A DNA stretch of 64,000 bases, from positions 2,282,380 to 2,346,379 of the forward strand of contig NZ_HE978634.1 of assembly GCF_000312045.1 (NCBI RefSeq), given 5' to 3'. This document shows, in pieces, positions 10,703 through 20,515 of this stretch. Source of the stretch: Noviherbaspirillum massiliense JC206 (lineage in GTDB: Bacteria > Pseudomonadota > Gammaproteobacteria > Burkholderiales > Burkholderiaceae_D). The notes under the pieces were generated by a model that ran no database searches, was not told the origin of the DNA, and was given only the letters and a program-made list of their open reading frames with translations. Position 1 is the first letter of the stretch. The number at the start of each line of letters is the position of its first letter. A program made the translations under genes and the position numbers.

Positions 10703-13015
10703 ATGACTGAACAAGCCAATCTTTTCGAAGCCATGCCCGCCGGTGACGGCGAATCCCTGACGCTTGCGACCTTCGCCGAGCGCGCTTATCTCGACTACGC
10801 GATTTCAGTAGTCAAGGGCCGGGCCTTGCCCGATGTCTGCGACGGACAAAAGCCGGTGCAGCGCCGCATCCTGTATGCGATGCATGAGCTCGGCCTGAAC
10901 TCTACCGCCAAGCCGCGCAAGTCGGCGGCCGTGGTCGGCGACGTGCTCGGCAAACTGCATCCGCACGGCGACCAGTCGGTGTATGACGCACTGGTGCGGA
11001 TGGCCCAGGATTTTTCCCTACGCTATCCGCTGATCGACGGCCAGGGCAATTTCGGCTCGCGCGACGGCGATGGCGCAGCCGCGATGCGATATACCGAAGC
11101 GCGCCTGACGCCGATCTCCAAGCTGCTGCTGGACGAGATCGACATGGGCACGGTCGATTTCCAGCCGAACTACGATGGATCCACGCAGGAGCCGAAGCTG
11201 CTGCCGGCGCGCCTGCCCTTCGTGCTGCTGAACGGCGCATCGGGCATTGCGGTCGGCCTGGCCACGGAAATCCCTTCGCACAACCTGCAGGAAGTCGCCA
11301 AGGCAGCGGTAGCACTGATCCGCAATCCGAAGCTTACGCATGACGAACTGATGGCCATGATTCCCGGACCGGATTTCCCGGGCGGCGGGCAGATCATCAC
11401 GCCGGCTTCGGCCATCGCGGAAATGTACGAGAACGGCCGCGGTACCATGAAGGTGCGTGCGCGCTGGAAGATCGAAGACCTGGCACGCGGCCAGTGGCAG
11501 GCGGTCATCACCGAGCTCCCGCCTGGGACGTCGTCGCAGAAGGTGCTGGAAGAGATCGAGGAGCTGACCAATCCGAAGGTCAAGCTCGGCAAGAAATCGT
11601 TGGCGCAGGAACAGCTGGCATTGAAGCAGGCGGTCCTCACGGTGCTCGACAAGGCGCGCGACGAATCGGACAAGGATGCGCCGGTGCGGCTGGTGCTGGA
11701 GCCCAAGTCGAAGAACGTGGACCAGGACGAGTTCATGAACACCCTGCTGGCCCATACTTCACTGGAAACCGGCGCCCCAGTCAACCTGGTGATGATCGGC
11801 CGAGACGGCCGGCCGCGCCAGAAGGGATTGGGCGACATCCTGCGCGAGTGGATCGACTTCCGCTTCGCCACCGTCACCCGCAGGACGCAGTTCCGCCTGC
11901 AGAAGGTGGACGACCGCATCCATATTCTCGAGGGGCGGGAAGCGGTCCTGCTCAACATCGACAAGGTGATCAAGATCATCCGCGAATCGGATGAACCGAA
12001 GCCGGCCCTGATCAAGGCCTTCCGGCTGTCCGACCGCCAGGCGGAAGACATCCTGGAAATCCGCCTGCGCCAGTTGGCGCGCCTGGAAGCGATCAAGATC
12101 CAGCAGGAGCTCGACGAGCTGCGCAAGGAAAAGACCGTACTGCAGGACCTTCTCGACAACCCTGCCTCGATGAAGAAGCTGGTGATCAGGGAAATCGAGA
12201 CGGATGCGAAACAGTATGGCGATGCGCGCCGCACGCTGATCGAGGAAGCCGAGAGGGCCGTAGTCGAGCAGAAGGTGATCAACGAGCCGGTCACCGTCGT
12301 GATCTCTCAGAAAGGCTGGGTGCGTGCACGTACCGGCCACGGCCACGACGCGGCGCAATTCACCTTCAAGGCGGGCGACAGCCTGTACGGCGCCTTCGAA
12401 TGCCGTACCGTCGACACCCTCCTCGCCTTCGGTTCGAATGGCCGCATCTATTCAGTGCCGGTATCGGCCCTGCCCGGCGCGCGCGGCGACGGTGTACCGG
12501 TCACCACCCTGGTCGAGCTTGCGAGCGGCACACATTTGCTGCATTTCTTCGTCGGACCGGCCGACACGATGTTGATGCTCGCCTCCACCTCGGGATATGG
12601 CTTTACCGCGAAAGCAGGCGATATGGTGAGCCGCGTCAAGGCGGGCAAGGCGTTCATCACGGTTGACGAAGGCGCCGAGCCGATCGTGCCGCGCGTAGTG
12701 CCCGCGAATGCCAGCTCACTGGCCTGCCTGTCCGAGAAAGGCCGCCTGCTGGTCTTCAGCCTCAGCGAAGTCAAGACCCAGTCCGGCGGCGGCCGCGGCG
12801 TGATCCTGATGGAGCTGGAAAAGAATGAAAGGCTGATTGCAACGCAGCCGATCGGCAAGAGCGGGCTGACCATCATTGGCACAGGTCGCGGTGGAAAAAT
12901 CCAGGAGCTTGCTTTTGGTGCAGCGGACTTGAAGCCGCACGTCGGTAAACGTGCACGCAAAGGCACGGCGCTGGACGCGAAGATCAAGCCTTACGGTTTG
13001 ATGGCAAAGGAGTAG
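10703..13015 (+). CDS. parC: DNA topoisomerase IV subunit A
   Basis: The 770-residue DNA-cleaving subunit has its catalytic Tyr at residue 130 in [10 protein letters not shown]. The C-terminal part is a shortened beta-pinwheel with RARTGHGHD and [10 protein letters not shown] repeats. In the quinolone-resistance-determining region the sequence reads [13 protein letters not shown]: the position of E. coli Ser80 is Gln91 and that of Glu84 is Asp95. The gene is co-transcribed with parE and ends at a hairpin terminator near 13135-13172. Confidence 0.95.
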   Translation: MTEQANLFEAMPAGDGESLTLATFAERAYLDYAISVVKGRALPDVCDGQKPVQRRILYAMHELGLNSTAKPRKSAAVVGDVLGKLHPHGDQSVYDALVRMAQDFSLRYPLIDGQGNFGSRDGDGAAAMRYTEARLTPISKLLLDEIDMGTVDFQPNYDGSTQEPKLLPARLPFVLLNGASGIAVGLATEIPSHNLQEVAKAAVALIRNPKLTHDELMAMIPGPDFPGGGQIITPASAIAEMYENGRGTMKVRARWKIEDLARGQWQAVITELPPGTSSQKVLEEIEELTNPKVKLGKKSLAQEQLALKQAVLTVLDKARDESDKDAPVRLVLEPKSKNVDQDEFMNTLLAHTSLETGAPVNLVMIGRDGRPRQKGLGDILREWIDFRFATVTRRTQFRLQKVDDRIHILEGREAVLLNIDKVIKIIRESDEPKPALIKAFRLSDRQAEDILEIRLRQLARLEAIKIQQELDELRKEKTVLQDLLDNPASMKKLVIREIETDAKQYGDARRTLIEEAERAVVEQKVINEPVTVVISQKGWVRARTGHGHDAAQFTFKAGDSLYGAFECRTVDTLLAFGSNGRIYSVPVSALPGARGDGVPVTTLVELASGTHLLHFFVGPADTMLMLASTSGYGFTAKAGDMVSRVKAGKAFITVDEGAEPIVPRVVPANASSLACLSEKGRLLVFSLSEVKTQSGGGRGVILMELEKNERLIATQPIGKSGLTIIGTGRGGKIQELAFGAADLKPHVGKRARKGTALDAKIKPYGLMAKE

Positions 13016-13134
13016 GAAGCGCCAGAGCAGTTTCCAAAAGTCTGGAAGGAAAGGAAGTGGAGTGTGCTGCACGCGCCATGCGGTTCCGGTGCGCATGGCA
13101 CACCCTACTTTTCTTTGGCAATTTGAAATTCTCT

Positions 13135-13172
13135 AAGCATTTCACCCTGCCATGCATGGTGAAATGCTTTTA
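13135..13172 (+). terminator. Terminator of parE-parC
   Basis: A perfect 12-bp stem, AAGCATTTCACC with GGTGAAATGCTT, spans an 11-nt loop and is followed by a short T-rich stretch. It lies 120 bp after the parC stop, next to the 3' end of the converging DUF1272 gene. Confidence 0.75.
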
Positions 13173-13177
13173 TGGTT

Positions 13178-13477
13178 TCAGCGCTTGGCCGGGTCTATAC
13201 CGCGATAGCGGCTCACATATGCGGCATGTTTCTCCAGCCGTGCTCCCGTCAGCGGCTTGTAGACGCGCTCGGTCGATGCGGGAGAGTTGACACGCTTCTC
13301 TGCAGGACGAACCGGCCGCCGCACCAGCTCGCCGCCGCAATTCGGGCAGGTGTTCTGCAATACGCCCTCGGCACAATCCCTGCAAAAAGTGCATTCGAAG
13401 CTGCAGATCATCGCGTCGGCAGAATCCGGTGCCAGATCCCTGTTGCAGCATTCGCAGTTTGGTCGCAGTGCAAGCAT
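13178..13477 (-). CDS. DUF1272 family zinc-ribbon-like protein
   Basis: The 99-residue protein begins MLALRPNCECCNRDLAPDS and has paired cysteines: CECC, CSFECTFCRDC and CPNCGGEL. This is the cysteine-rich DUF1272 pattern, which probably binds zinc. The C-terminal half is basic and lacks Cys (RVYKPLTGARLEKHAAYVSRYRG). The function is unknown. It lies 12 bp after the aminotransferase gene, so it is probably co-transcribed with it. Confidence 0.82.
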   Translation of the reverse strand: MLALRPNCECCNRDLAPDSADAMICSFECTFCRDCAEGVLQNTCPNCGGELVRRPVRPAEKRVNSPASTERVYKPLTGARLEKHAAYVSRYRGIDPAKR

Positions 13478-13489
13478 GCGCTCTCCCTC

Positions 13490-14683
13490 TCAAAGCTTGG
13501 AAGCGATCAGCTTCCCCAGTTTCGCAATCCCCTCGCGTATCCGTTCCGGCGGCACCGTCACGAAACTCAGGCGGAGCGTATTGTGCTCGACCGCATTGGC
13601 GTAAAACGGCGCTCCCGGAACAAACGCGACGTTTTGCGCAATCGCTTCTTCCAGCAGCTTCATGCTGTCGATGTGCTTGGACAAAGTCACCCAGATGAAC
13701 ATGCCGCCTTCCGGCCGGGTCCAGCTCGTGCCGGCAGGGAAATGCTCGGCGAGCGCAGCCAGCATGGCCTCGCACTGATTCGCATACAGGCGACGTATGG
13801 TCGGCATATGCTCATCCAGGAAGCCATCCTTCACCACTTCATGCACCACCATCTGGGTCAGCTGCGCGGTGTGAAGATCGGCTGCCTGCTTTGCCTGCTC
13901 CAGCTTGCCGACCAACTGCAGCGGCGCCACCACGTAGCCGAGCCGGATGCCGGGCGTCAGCACCTTGGAAAACGATCCCATGTAAATCACGCCGCTCGGG
14001 TTCATCGTAAGCATCTTCGGCAAGGGTTCGCCACGATAGCTGAGCGCGCCGTAAGGGTCGTCCTCGACCAGCGGCAATCCGAGGCGGGCGCAGGTTTCAA
14101 CCAGTGCAGCGCGGCGCTCAATTGGCAACGTGCGTCCTGTCGGATTCTGGAAGTTGGGCAAGGCATATAGCAAGCGCGCGCCCTGGCGCAGCGGCGCAAT
14201 CGCCTCCGGCACCAGCCCATGCTCGTCGGTGGGTACCGACATGAATTCCGGCCGGTACAAGGAGAACGCCTGCAGCGCGCCGAGATAGCTGGGTGTTTCG
14301 ACCAGTACCCTGCTGCCTTCATCGATCAGCACCTTGCCGAGCAAGTCCAGCGCCTGCTGCGAGCCCGATGTCATCAGCACCTGCTCGGGCAGGATCCTCG
14401 CGCCATCCGATGACAGCGAATCCGCAATCCACGCGCGCAGCGGTGCGTAGCCATCGCTCGGCCCGTATTGCAGCGCCACTTTCCCCTGGCGCGACAGCAC
14501 GGCGTCGAATGCCGAGCGCATACGTTCCACCGGGAAGGCTTCCGGCGAAGGCAAGCCACCTGCGAAGGAAATGACTTCCGGGCGCACCGTGACTTTCAGG
14601 ATTTCGCGGATGACGGAGCTTTGCAATTGTCCGGCGCGTTCGGCGCACTGCCATTGCATGGGACTAGGGTTTTCAATTTTCAT
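13490..14683 (-). CDS. PLP-dependent class I/II aminotransferase (2-aminoadipate/LysN type)
   Basis: The 397-residue enzyme belongs to the fold-type I aminotransferases related to LysN and to the catalytic domain of MocR proteins. Motifs are SFAGGLPSPEAFP near residue 34, LQYGPSDGYAPLR, LVEDDPYGALSYRG, and the PLP lysine in MGSFSKVLTPGIRLGY. Enzymes of this type transaminate 2-aminoadipate or aromatic/branched amino acids; the substrate here cannot be told. The frame extends upstream to 14776, but MKIENPSP at 14683 matches the family start. The RidA gene lies upstream in the same direction, which fits because RidA removes reactive imine by-products of PLP enzymes. Confidence 0.85.
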   Translation of the reverse strand: MKIENPSPMQWQCAERAGQLQSSVIREILKVTVRPEVISFAGGLPSPEAFPVERMRSAFDAVLSRQGKVALQYGPSDGYAPLRAWIADSLSSDGARILPEQVLMTSGSQQALDLLGKVLIDEGSRVLVETPSYLGALQAFSLYRPEFMSVPTDEHGLVPEAIAPLRQGARLLYALPNFQNPTGRTLPIERRAALVETCARLGLPLVEDDPYGALSYRGEPLPKMLTMNPSGVIYMGSFSKVLTPGIRLGYVVAPLQLVGKLEQAKQAADLHTAQLTQMVVHEVVKDGFLDEHMPTIRRLYANQCEAMLAALAEHFPAGTSWTRPEGGMFIWVTLSKHIDSMKLLEEAIAQNVAFVPGAPFYANAVEHNTLRLSFVTVPPERIREGIAKLGKLIASKL

Positions 14684-14806
14684 GGTTGGTTCGCTTAACT
14701 CGATTCTGCGCCACGTTTTCGCCCGGCCTTCCAGCCGGCTCCGAATTACATCTGCCACTTGCATTCCCGGTCGCAAAGTCCCGCGCAGCAGAGACTGCGC
14801 CGGCGC

Positions 14807-15265
14807 TTACGCGATCTCGGCGATCAATTCAATTTCCACGCAGGATCCCATCGGAAGCTGTGCCACGCCGAAAGCGGAACGCGCATGCTTGCCCTGCTCG
14901 CCGAACACCTCGCCGAACAATTCGGAAGCGCCATTGGTAACGAGGTGCTGCTCGGTGAAATCGCTGGTCGAGTTCACCAGGCTCATGACCTTGACGATGC
15001 GCTTGACCCGGTTCAGGTCGCCGCCGCAAGCCGCCTGCAGGGTTGCCATCAGGTCGATCGCCACTGCTCGCGCCGCCTGCTTGCCTTCGTCAGTCGTCAT
15101 ATCCTTGCCAAACTGCCCCACCCAGGGCTTGCCATCCTTTTTCGCGATATGGCCGGAGAGGAAGACGGTATTGCCGATTTGCGCATGCATCACATAGGCG
15201 GCGGCCGGCGCGGATACGGCGGGCAATGTGATATTCAGTTCCTTGAGCTTCTGATAGAAAGACAT
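14807..15265 (-). CDS. RidA family (YjgF/YER057c/UK114) protein
   Basis: The 152-residue RidA-superfamily protein has the features FLSGHIAKKDGKPWVGQFGKD, AAGGDLNRVKRIVKV-type sequence in the middle and SAFGVAQLPMGSCVEIELIAEIA at the end. RidA homologs hydrolyse enamine/imine intermediates released by PLP enzymes, but this longer subgroup (about 150 residues) is less studied. The ATG at 15265 has GGAG 6 nt upstream and is preferred over the TTG at 15277. It lies upstream of an aminotransferase on the same strand (gap about 120 bp). Confidence 0.85.
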   Translation of the reverse strand: MSFYQKLKELNITLPAVSAPAAAYVMHAQIGNTVFLSGHIAKKDGKPWVGQFGKDMTTDEGKQAARAVAIDLMATLQAACGGDLNRVKRIVKVMSLVNSTSDFTEQHLVTNGASELFGEVFGEQGKHARSAFGVAQLPMGSCVEIELIAEIA

Positions 15266-15359
15266 GGCTTGCTCCAAAAAAAATTAGTTAGTCCGGGAAA
15301 AATCGGGAAAGGCCGTGAATCGACGGGCCGGCCGATTTTACCCTTATCGACTCCTAGGC

Positions 15360-16229
15360 TTAACGGCGGATTGCAGCACGGCGGCCGACCACGACAACGA
15401 TCAGGACAGCTGCCGCGAACAACAGGTTGCGCAATTCCAGCGACTCGCCCAGGAGGAGGGCCGCCCCGACCAGGGTCAGGAAAGGCTGCAGCAGCTGCAC
15501 CTGCCCTACGCGAGCGATGCCGCCCAGCGCCAGGCCCTTGTACCAGAAGAAGAAGCCGATGAACATGGAAAACAGCGACACATAGGCGAACCCGAGCCAG
15601 GCGCGGGGCGAGGCACTCATGCCGTAGCGCCAGCCCAGCCAGGCAGTGATCGGGATGAGCAAAGGCATGGACAGCACCAGTGCCCATGAAATCACCTGCT
15701 GCCCGCCCATGGACTGCGACAGACGCGCGCCTTCCGCATATCCCATGGCGGCCGCCAGCACCGCGACAAACAAGGCGAGATCGGCCAGCTGCAACTCCCC
15801 TCCCCCCTGCCATAGCGCAAATCCGATCACGATCACGCTGCCGCATACGGCTGAAATCCAGAACCCCGTCGACGGCCGCTCGCCGAAGCGCAGCGCACCG
15901 ACCATCGCGGTGGCAAGCGGCAGAATGCCGAGCACAATCGCGCCATGCGAAGCAGGCACATAGCGCATGGCGATCGAGGAAAACACCGGGAACCCGACCA
16001 CCACGCCGAGCGATGTGATCATCAACGCCTTCATCTGGGCCGGCGTCGGACGGGCCGCGCCGCTCCACCAGAGCAGGAGCGCCGAGGCTCCGGCAGCCAC
16101 CACGGCACGTCCCAGCGCGACCAGCACCGGATTCAGCTCCGCTACCGCCATGCGGGTAAATGGCAAGGTCAGGCTGAACATGGCAACGCCGATCAAGCCC
16201 AGCCACATACCCTTGGTTTCCTGCGTCAT
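15360..16229 (-). CDS. EamA/RhaT family (DMT) transporter
   Basis: The protein of about 289 residues has ten predicted membrane helices in two EamA repeats, beginning MWLGLIGVAMFSLTLPFTRMAV and ending in a basic tail GRRAAIRR. Family members export amino acids or other metabolites; the substrate is not predictable from sequence. The frame also allows a GTG start at 16241, but the ATG at 16229 is preceded by a GAGCGGA stretch and is preferred. It follows the LysE gene by 40 bp on the same strand, so the two exporters are probably one operon controlled by the divergent MocR protein. Confidence 0.85.
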   Translation of the reverse strand: MTQETKGMWLGLIGVAMFSLTLPFTRMAVAELNPVLVALGRAVVAAGASALLLWWSGAARPTPAQMKALMITSLGVVVGFPVFSSIAMRYVPASHGAIVLGILPLATAMVGALRFGERPSTGFWISAVCGSVIVIGFALWQGGGELQLADLALFVAVLAAAMGYAEGARLSQSMGGQQVISWALVLSMPLLIPITAWLGWRYGMSASPRAWLGFAYVSLFSMFIGFFFWYKGLALGGIARVGQVQLLQPFLTLVGAALLLGESLELRNLLFAAAVLIVVVVGRRAAIRR

Positions 16230-16269
16230 CGTTCCGCTCACTTTTTCTGCCCGGGTTGATTGCTTGCGG

Positions 16270-16860
16270 CTACAGCCAGATGGCGATTGCCGAATACACC
16301 GTCAGCAGCACCATCACGGCACTGAACAGGCGCTGCCACGCCGATTGCGTCAGGTAGCGGCGCAGCGCGGCGCCGGTACCGGCCCACACGCTGATGCAGG
16401 GCAGATTGACGAGGCAGAACACGAAGCAGAACAAGGCAATCGACAGCCAGACCGGCTGCACCACCGGCAGGAAAGCCGAGGCACCGGTCACGGCCATGAT
16501 CCATGCCTTGGGATTGGCGAACTGGAAGGCTGCCGCGCCGAGAAAGGACATCGGCCGGGCGCGCCCGCCCTCGTCCTGTCCGAATGCCATGCTGCGCAGC
16601 TGCCAGGCCAGATAAAGCAGATAGGCGGAACCGGCGATCTTCAGGATCGCGTGCATCGCCGGCACGGCAAGAATCAGGCTGCCTATTCCTGCGGCGCACA
16701 AGGCCAGCAGCACACCGAAGCCGATCGTGATGCCGAGCATGTGCGGGATCGAGCGCATGAATCCGAACAGGATGCCGGATGAGGTCAGCATGATGTTGTT
16801 CGGCCCGGGCGTGATCGACGCCACGAATGCAAACAATGCCAATGGCAGCAGGGATTCCAT
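16270..16860 (-). CDS. LysE/RhtB family amino acid exporter
   Basis: The 196-residue protein has six predicted helices. The N-terminal ALFAFVASITPGPNNIMLTSSG carries the family signature, and FQFANPKAWIMAVTGASAF lies in the middle. Known members export lysine, threonine, homoserine or other amino acids. The start ATG at 16860 matches the family N-terminus; the frame continuing to 16941 runs through the promoter and operator and is rejected. It is divergent from a MocR-type regulator across 107 bp that hold a direct repeat, which suggests direct control. Confidence 0.87.
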   Translation of the reverse strand: MESLLPLALFAFVASITPGPNNIMLTSSGILFGFMRSIPHMLGITIGFGVLLALCAAGIGSLILAVPAMHAILKIAGSAYLLYLAWQLRSMAFGQDEGGRARPMSFLGAAAFQFANPKAWIMAVTGASAFLPVVQPVWLSIALFCFVFCLVNLPCISVWAGTGAALRRYLTQSAWQRLFSAVMVLLTVYSAIAIWL

Positions 16861-16912
16861 ACGTTTTTGAAATTTGTTAGGTATTGATGGATGAGCTATG
16901 CTAATCGACGAA

Positions 16913-16931
16913 ACCAGTACAGTACCAGTAC
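16913..16931. promoter_or_regulatory. Probable MocR operator: direct repeat ACCAGTAC
   Basis: Two perfect 8-bp copies of ACCAGTAC occupy 16913-16920 and 16924-16931, separated by AGT. The period is 11 bp, about one DNA turn. It also creates three spaced GTAC tetramers. The site lies 36 bp before the MocR start and 52 bp before the LysE start. MocR-family dimers are known to bind direct repeats next to their divergent target genes; the assignment to this regulator is inference. Confidence 0.6.
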
Positions 16932-16967
16932 AATTCCACAAATAATCTGACTTACTGTCATGGCAAT

Positions 16968-18431
16968 ATGACCAATACAGCCTTGCGAAAAAACGGCGCC
17001 CGCCCCGCGCTTGCCTCAGTGCCCCAGGTCCTGTCGCGCGATTCGGGCCAGTCCCTCGTCGAGCAGATCGTGCGTTCGGTGCAGGCGCGCATCGACGACC
17101 GGCTCCTGCGCAGCGGCACGCGCATGCCTTCGATCCGCCAGTTTGCCGACCTGCACGGCGTGTCGCGCTTCACGGTGGTGGAAGCCTACGACCGGCTCGT
17201 GGCACAAGGATTCCTGGAATCGCGGCGCGGCTCGGGTTTCTATGTGCGCGAGCGCTCGTCCATGACAGCCGCCACCGATCGGCAAGCGGCCGATTCCAAG
17301 CCGCAGCAAATCGATGTGGTCTGGCTGGTGCGCAACATGTTCCGCCAGTATCCGGCGGAGAAGATGCCGGGCTCCGGCCTGCTGCCGAACAGCTGGCTCG
17401 ACGGTGAACTAGTGGCGAACGGATTGCGCGCCATCAGCCGGCAGAACCAGAACCTGCTGCTGGGATATGGCAATCCGCAAGGCTTCCTGCCCTTGCGCCA
17501 GCAGCTGCAGCTGAAGCTCGCCGAGATGGAGATTGCGGCCGCGCCCGGCCAGTTCGTGACGACATCCGGCGTGACGCATGCGCTGGACCTGATCGCGCGC
17601 CATTTCACCCAGCCGGGCGACACGATATTCGTCGACGATCCGGCGTGGTTCCTGATGTTCGGTTCGTTTGCCACCCTGGGCGCGAAAGTAGTTGGCATCC
17701 CGCGCCTGCCGGACGGGCCGGATATCGCGAAGCTGGCCGAACTGGCGGCAGTGCACAAGCCCAAGCTGTTCGTGATCAATTCGGTGCTGCACAATCCGAC
17801 CTCCACCTCGCTGTCGGCAGCCAAGGCCTTCCAAGTGCTCAAGATCGCCGAGCAGCACGGCTTCACCATCGTGGAAGACGACATCTACTGCGATATGCAT
17901 CCCGGCAGCGCGATCCAGCCCGCCACCCGCATCGCCGCGCTCGACCAGCTGAACCGCGTGATCTACCTCGGCGGCTTTTCCAAGACGCTGGCGGCAAACC
18001 TTCGCGTCGGCTTCATCGCCACCTCGGAAGAGCTGGCCAAGCAGCTGTCCGACCGCAAGATGCTGTCGGCCCTGACGACCACCGAAATCGGTGAACGCGT
18101 GGTGTACAAGATCCTGTCCGAAGGCCATTACCGCAAGCATGTCGAGCGCCTGCGCGGCAAGCTCGATCACGTGCGCGACAAGACTGTCAAGCAGCTGGAA
18201 CGCATCGGCCTGAACGCCGATCTCGCCACGCCGGCCGGCATGTTCCTCTGGCTCGACACCGGCCGTGATACCAATGTGCTGACGGAAAAGGCGATGGAAC
18301 AGGATATCCTGCTCGCGCCGGGCAGCCTGTTTTCGCCCAGCCAGCTGCCGTCAACCCGCATGCGCGTCAATATCGCCAATATGGCGGACCCGGGCGTGCT
18401 GCGCTTCCTGGAACGGGAAATCCGGGGCTGA
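16968..18431 (+). CDS. MocR-type transcriptional regulator (GntR wHTH plus aminotransferase domain)
   Basis: The 487-residue fusion has an N-terminal GntR winged helix (residues about 28-95, with MPSIRQFADLHGVSRFTVVEAYDRLVAQGFLESRRGSGFYV) and a C-terminal fold-type I aminotransferase-like domain. The PLP lysine is in LGGFSKTLAANLRVGF, and VEDDIYCDMHPG carries the cofactor Asp. MocR proteins sense an amino acid or vitamer through PLP. The divergent LysE and DMT exporters are its likely targets, with the repeat at 16913-16931 as the operator. Confidence 0.9.
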   Translation: MTNTALRKNGARPALASVPQVLSRDSGQSLVEQIVRSVQARIDDRLLRSGTRMPSIRQFADLHGVSRFTVVEAYDRLVAQGFLESRRGSGFYVRERSSMTAATDRQAADSKPQQIDVVWLVRNMFRQYPAEKMPGSGLLPNSWLDGELVANGLRAISRQNQNLLLGYGNPQGFLPLRQQLQLKLAEMEIAAAPGQFVTTSGVTHALDLIARHFTQPGDTIFVDDPAWFLMFGSFATLGAKVVGIPRLPDGPDIAKLAELAAVHKPKLFVINSVLHNPTSTSLSAAKAFQVLKIAEQHGFTIVEDDIYCDMHPGSAIQPATRIAALDQLNRVIYLGGFSKTLAANLRVGFIATSEELAKQLSDRKMLSALTTTEIGERVVYKILSEGHYRKHVERLRGKLDHVRDKTVKQLERIGLNADLATPAGMFLWLDTGRDTNVLTEKAMEQDILLAPGSLFSPSQLPSTRMRVNIANMADPGVLRFLEREIRG

Positions 18432-18447
18432 ACCGGCGCGGCGAGGA

Positions 18448-18476
18448 CTTGAAAAAGTTTTTCCTGATCCCCATTT
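18448..18476 (+). promoter_or_regulatory. Sigma-32 (RpoH) heat-shock promoter of htpG
   Basis: CTTGAAA at 18448-18454 and CCCCATTT at 18469-18476 are separated by 14 bp, matching the known RpoH consensus (CTTGAAA and CCCCATnT). The -10 element lies 72 bp before the htpG start codon. Confidence 0.85.
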
Positions 18477-18548
18477 ATTCGCGAGTTGCCAATCCGACCA
18501 GCCGGTCGCCGGCATAAATTCCTGCCCTTATTCATTCTTGAGGTAAAA

Positions 18549-20459
18549 ATGGCCGTATCCGAAAAGCAAACCCTGGGTTTTCAGGCAGAAGTCAAACAGC
18601 TCCTGCAGCTGATGATTCATTCCTTGTATTCCAACAAGGAGATTTTCCTCCGGGAACTGATTTCCAATGCTTCTGATGCCGCGGACAAAATGCGCTTCGA
18701 AGCCATCAACAACACTTCGCTGTTCGAAAACGATCCGGACTTGAAGATCAGGGTCACCTTCGACAAGGCAGCGCGCACCATCACCATTGCCGACAACGGC
18801 ATCGGCATGAGCCGCGACGAAGCCGTCGAACACCTCGGCACGATCGCCAAGTCCGGCACCAAGGAATTCTTTTCCAAGCTGTCCGGCGACCAGCAGAAGG
18901 ATGCGGCCCTGATCGGCCAGTTCGGCGTCGGCTTCTATTCCGCCTTCATCGTCGCCGACCGGATCACCGTCGAAAGCCGCCGCGCCGGCCTTCCCGCAGG
19001 TGAAGGTGTGCGCTGGGAATCGACCGGCGAAGGCGATTTCACCGTCGAGACCATCAATAAGCTCGGCCGCGGCACCGACATCATCCTGCACCTGCGCGAG
19101 GGCGAGGATGAATTCCTGTCGACCTGGAAGCTGAAGTCCATCATCCGCAAGTACTCCGACCACATCTCCCTCCCCATCCTGATGAAGAAGGAAGAATGGG
19201 ATGAAGAGAAGAAGGAGACGGTGGTCAAGGATGAATTCGAAACCGTCAACCAGGCAAGCGCACTGTGGGCGCGCAGCAAGGCCGACATCACGCCCGAGCA
19301 GTACAACGAGTTCTACAAGCATGTCGCGCACGATTTCGAGGACCCGCTCGCCTACACCCACAACCGCGTCGAAGGCCGCAGCGAATACACCCAGCTGCTG
19401 TACATTCCCTCGCGTGCCCCGTTCGACCTGTGGGACCGCAACAAGCGTGGCGGCATCAAGCTGTACGTGAAGCGCGTGTTCATCATGGACGATGCCGAGC
19501 AGCTGATGCCGGTCTACCTGCGCTTCGTCAAGGGCGTGATCGATTCCGCCGACCTGCCGCTGAACGTCTCGCGTGAAATCCTGCAGGAGTCGCGCGACGT
19601 GAAGGTGATCCGCGAAGGATCGACCAAGCGCGTGCTCGGCCTGCTGGAAGAACTGGCCAACAGCGACGATCAGGCGCAGAAGGACAAGTATGCGACCTTC
19701 TGGAAGGAATTCGGCCAGGTGCTGAAGGAAGGCATAGGCGAAGACCCGACCAACAAGGACCGCATCGCCAAGCTGCTGCGCTTTGCTTCAACCCAGAACG
19801 ACAGCGACGCCCAGAACGTGTCCTTCACCGACTACATCGGCCGCATGAAGGAAGGCCAGGACAAGATTTACTACATCACCGCAGAGTCCTACGCCGCGGC
19901 AAAGAACAGCCCGCACCTGGAAATCTTCCGCAAGAAGGGCGTGGAAGTCCTGCTGATGACCGACCGTGTCGACGAGTGGATGCTGTCCTTCCTGCATGAA
20001 GTGGAAGGCAAGGAACTGGTCTCGGTAGCCAAGGGCGATCTCGACCTCGGCAAGCTGGAAGATGAAGCCGAGAAGAAGCAGCATGAGGAAACCGAGGCGC
20101 AGTACAAGGACCTGGTGGAAAGGATGAAAGGCGCGCTGAACGACAAGGCCAAGGATGTGCGCGTGACCTTCCGCCTGACCGACTCGCCTGCCTGCCTCGT
20201 CGCGGATGAAAACGAGCTTTCCGGCAACCTGCTGCGCATGCTGAAAGCCGCGGGCCAGAATGCGCCGGAGGCCAAGCCCATCCTGGAAATCAATCCGGAT
20301 CATCCGCTGGTGCAGCGCCTGAAGAAGGAAGACGCGAAGTTCGACGACTGGTCGCATATCCTGTTCGACCAGGCAATGCTGGCCGAAGGCGGCTCGCTGA
20401 ACGATCCGGCAGGTTTCGTGAAGCGGCTGAATGACATGCTGCTGGGAATGGCGGGATAA
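18549..20459 (+). CDS. htpG: Molecular chaperone HtpG (Hsp90)
   Basis: The 636-residue bacterial Hsp90 has a GHKL ATPase domain with [30 protein letters not shown] and [15 protein letters not shown], a middle domain with [14 protein letters not shown], and the C-terminal dimerisation domain. The start at 18549 has GAGG 5-6 nt upstream; the frame extending to 18486 crosses the promoter and is rejected. A sigma-32 promoter precedes it and a terminator follows, so it is a single-gene heat-shock unit. Confidence 0.97.
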   Translation: MAVSEKQTLGFQAEVKQLLQLMIHSLYSNKEIFLRELISNASDAADKMRFEAINNTSLFENDPDLKIRVTFDKAARTITIADNGIGMSRDEAVEHLGTIAKSGTKEFFSKLSGDQQKDAALIGQFGVGFYSAFIVADRITVESRRAGLPAGEGVRWESTGEGDFTVETINKLGRGTDIILHLREGEDEFLSTWKLKSIIRKYSDHISLPILMKKEEWDEEKKETVVKDEFETVNQASALWARSKADITPEQYNEFYKHVAHDFEDPLAYTHNRVEGRSEYTQLLYIPSRAPFDLWDRNKRGGIKLYVKRVFIMDDAEQLMPVYLRFVKGVIDSADLPLNVSREILQESRDVKVIREGSTKRVLGLLEELANSDDQAQKDKYATFWKEFGQVLKEGIGEDPTNKDRIAKLLRFASTQNDSDAQNVSFTDYIGRMKEGQDKIYYITAESYAAAKNSPHLEIFRKKGVEVLLMTDRVDEWMLSFLHEVEGKELVSVAKGDLDLGKLEDEAEKKQHEETEAQYKDLVERMKGALNDKAKDVRVTFRLTDSPACLVADENELSGNLLRMLKAAGQNAPEAKPILEINPDHPLVQRLKKEDAKFDDWSHILFDQAMLAEGGSLNDPAGFVKRLNDMLLGMAG

Positions 20460-20480
20460 GACTTTTCGCCAAATTGAAGA

Positions 20481-20515
20481 CCGCTGCGTTGCCCCTGGCC
20501 CGCAGCGTTTTTTTT
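20481..20515 (+). terminator. Terminator of htpG
   Basis: CGCTGCG and CGCAGCG pair across a 12-nt loop and are followed by eight T. The T-run overlaps the stop codon of the converging hydrolase gene at 20514-20516. Confidence 0.85.
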
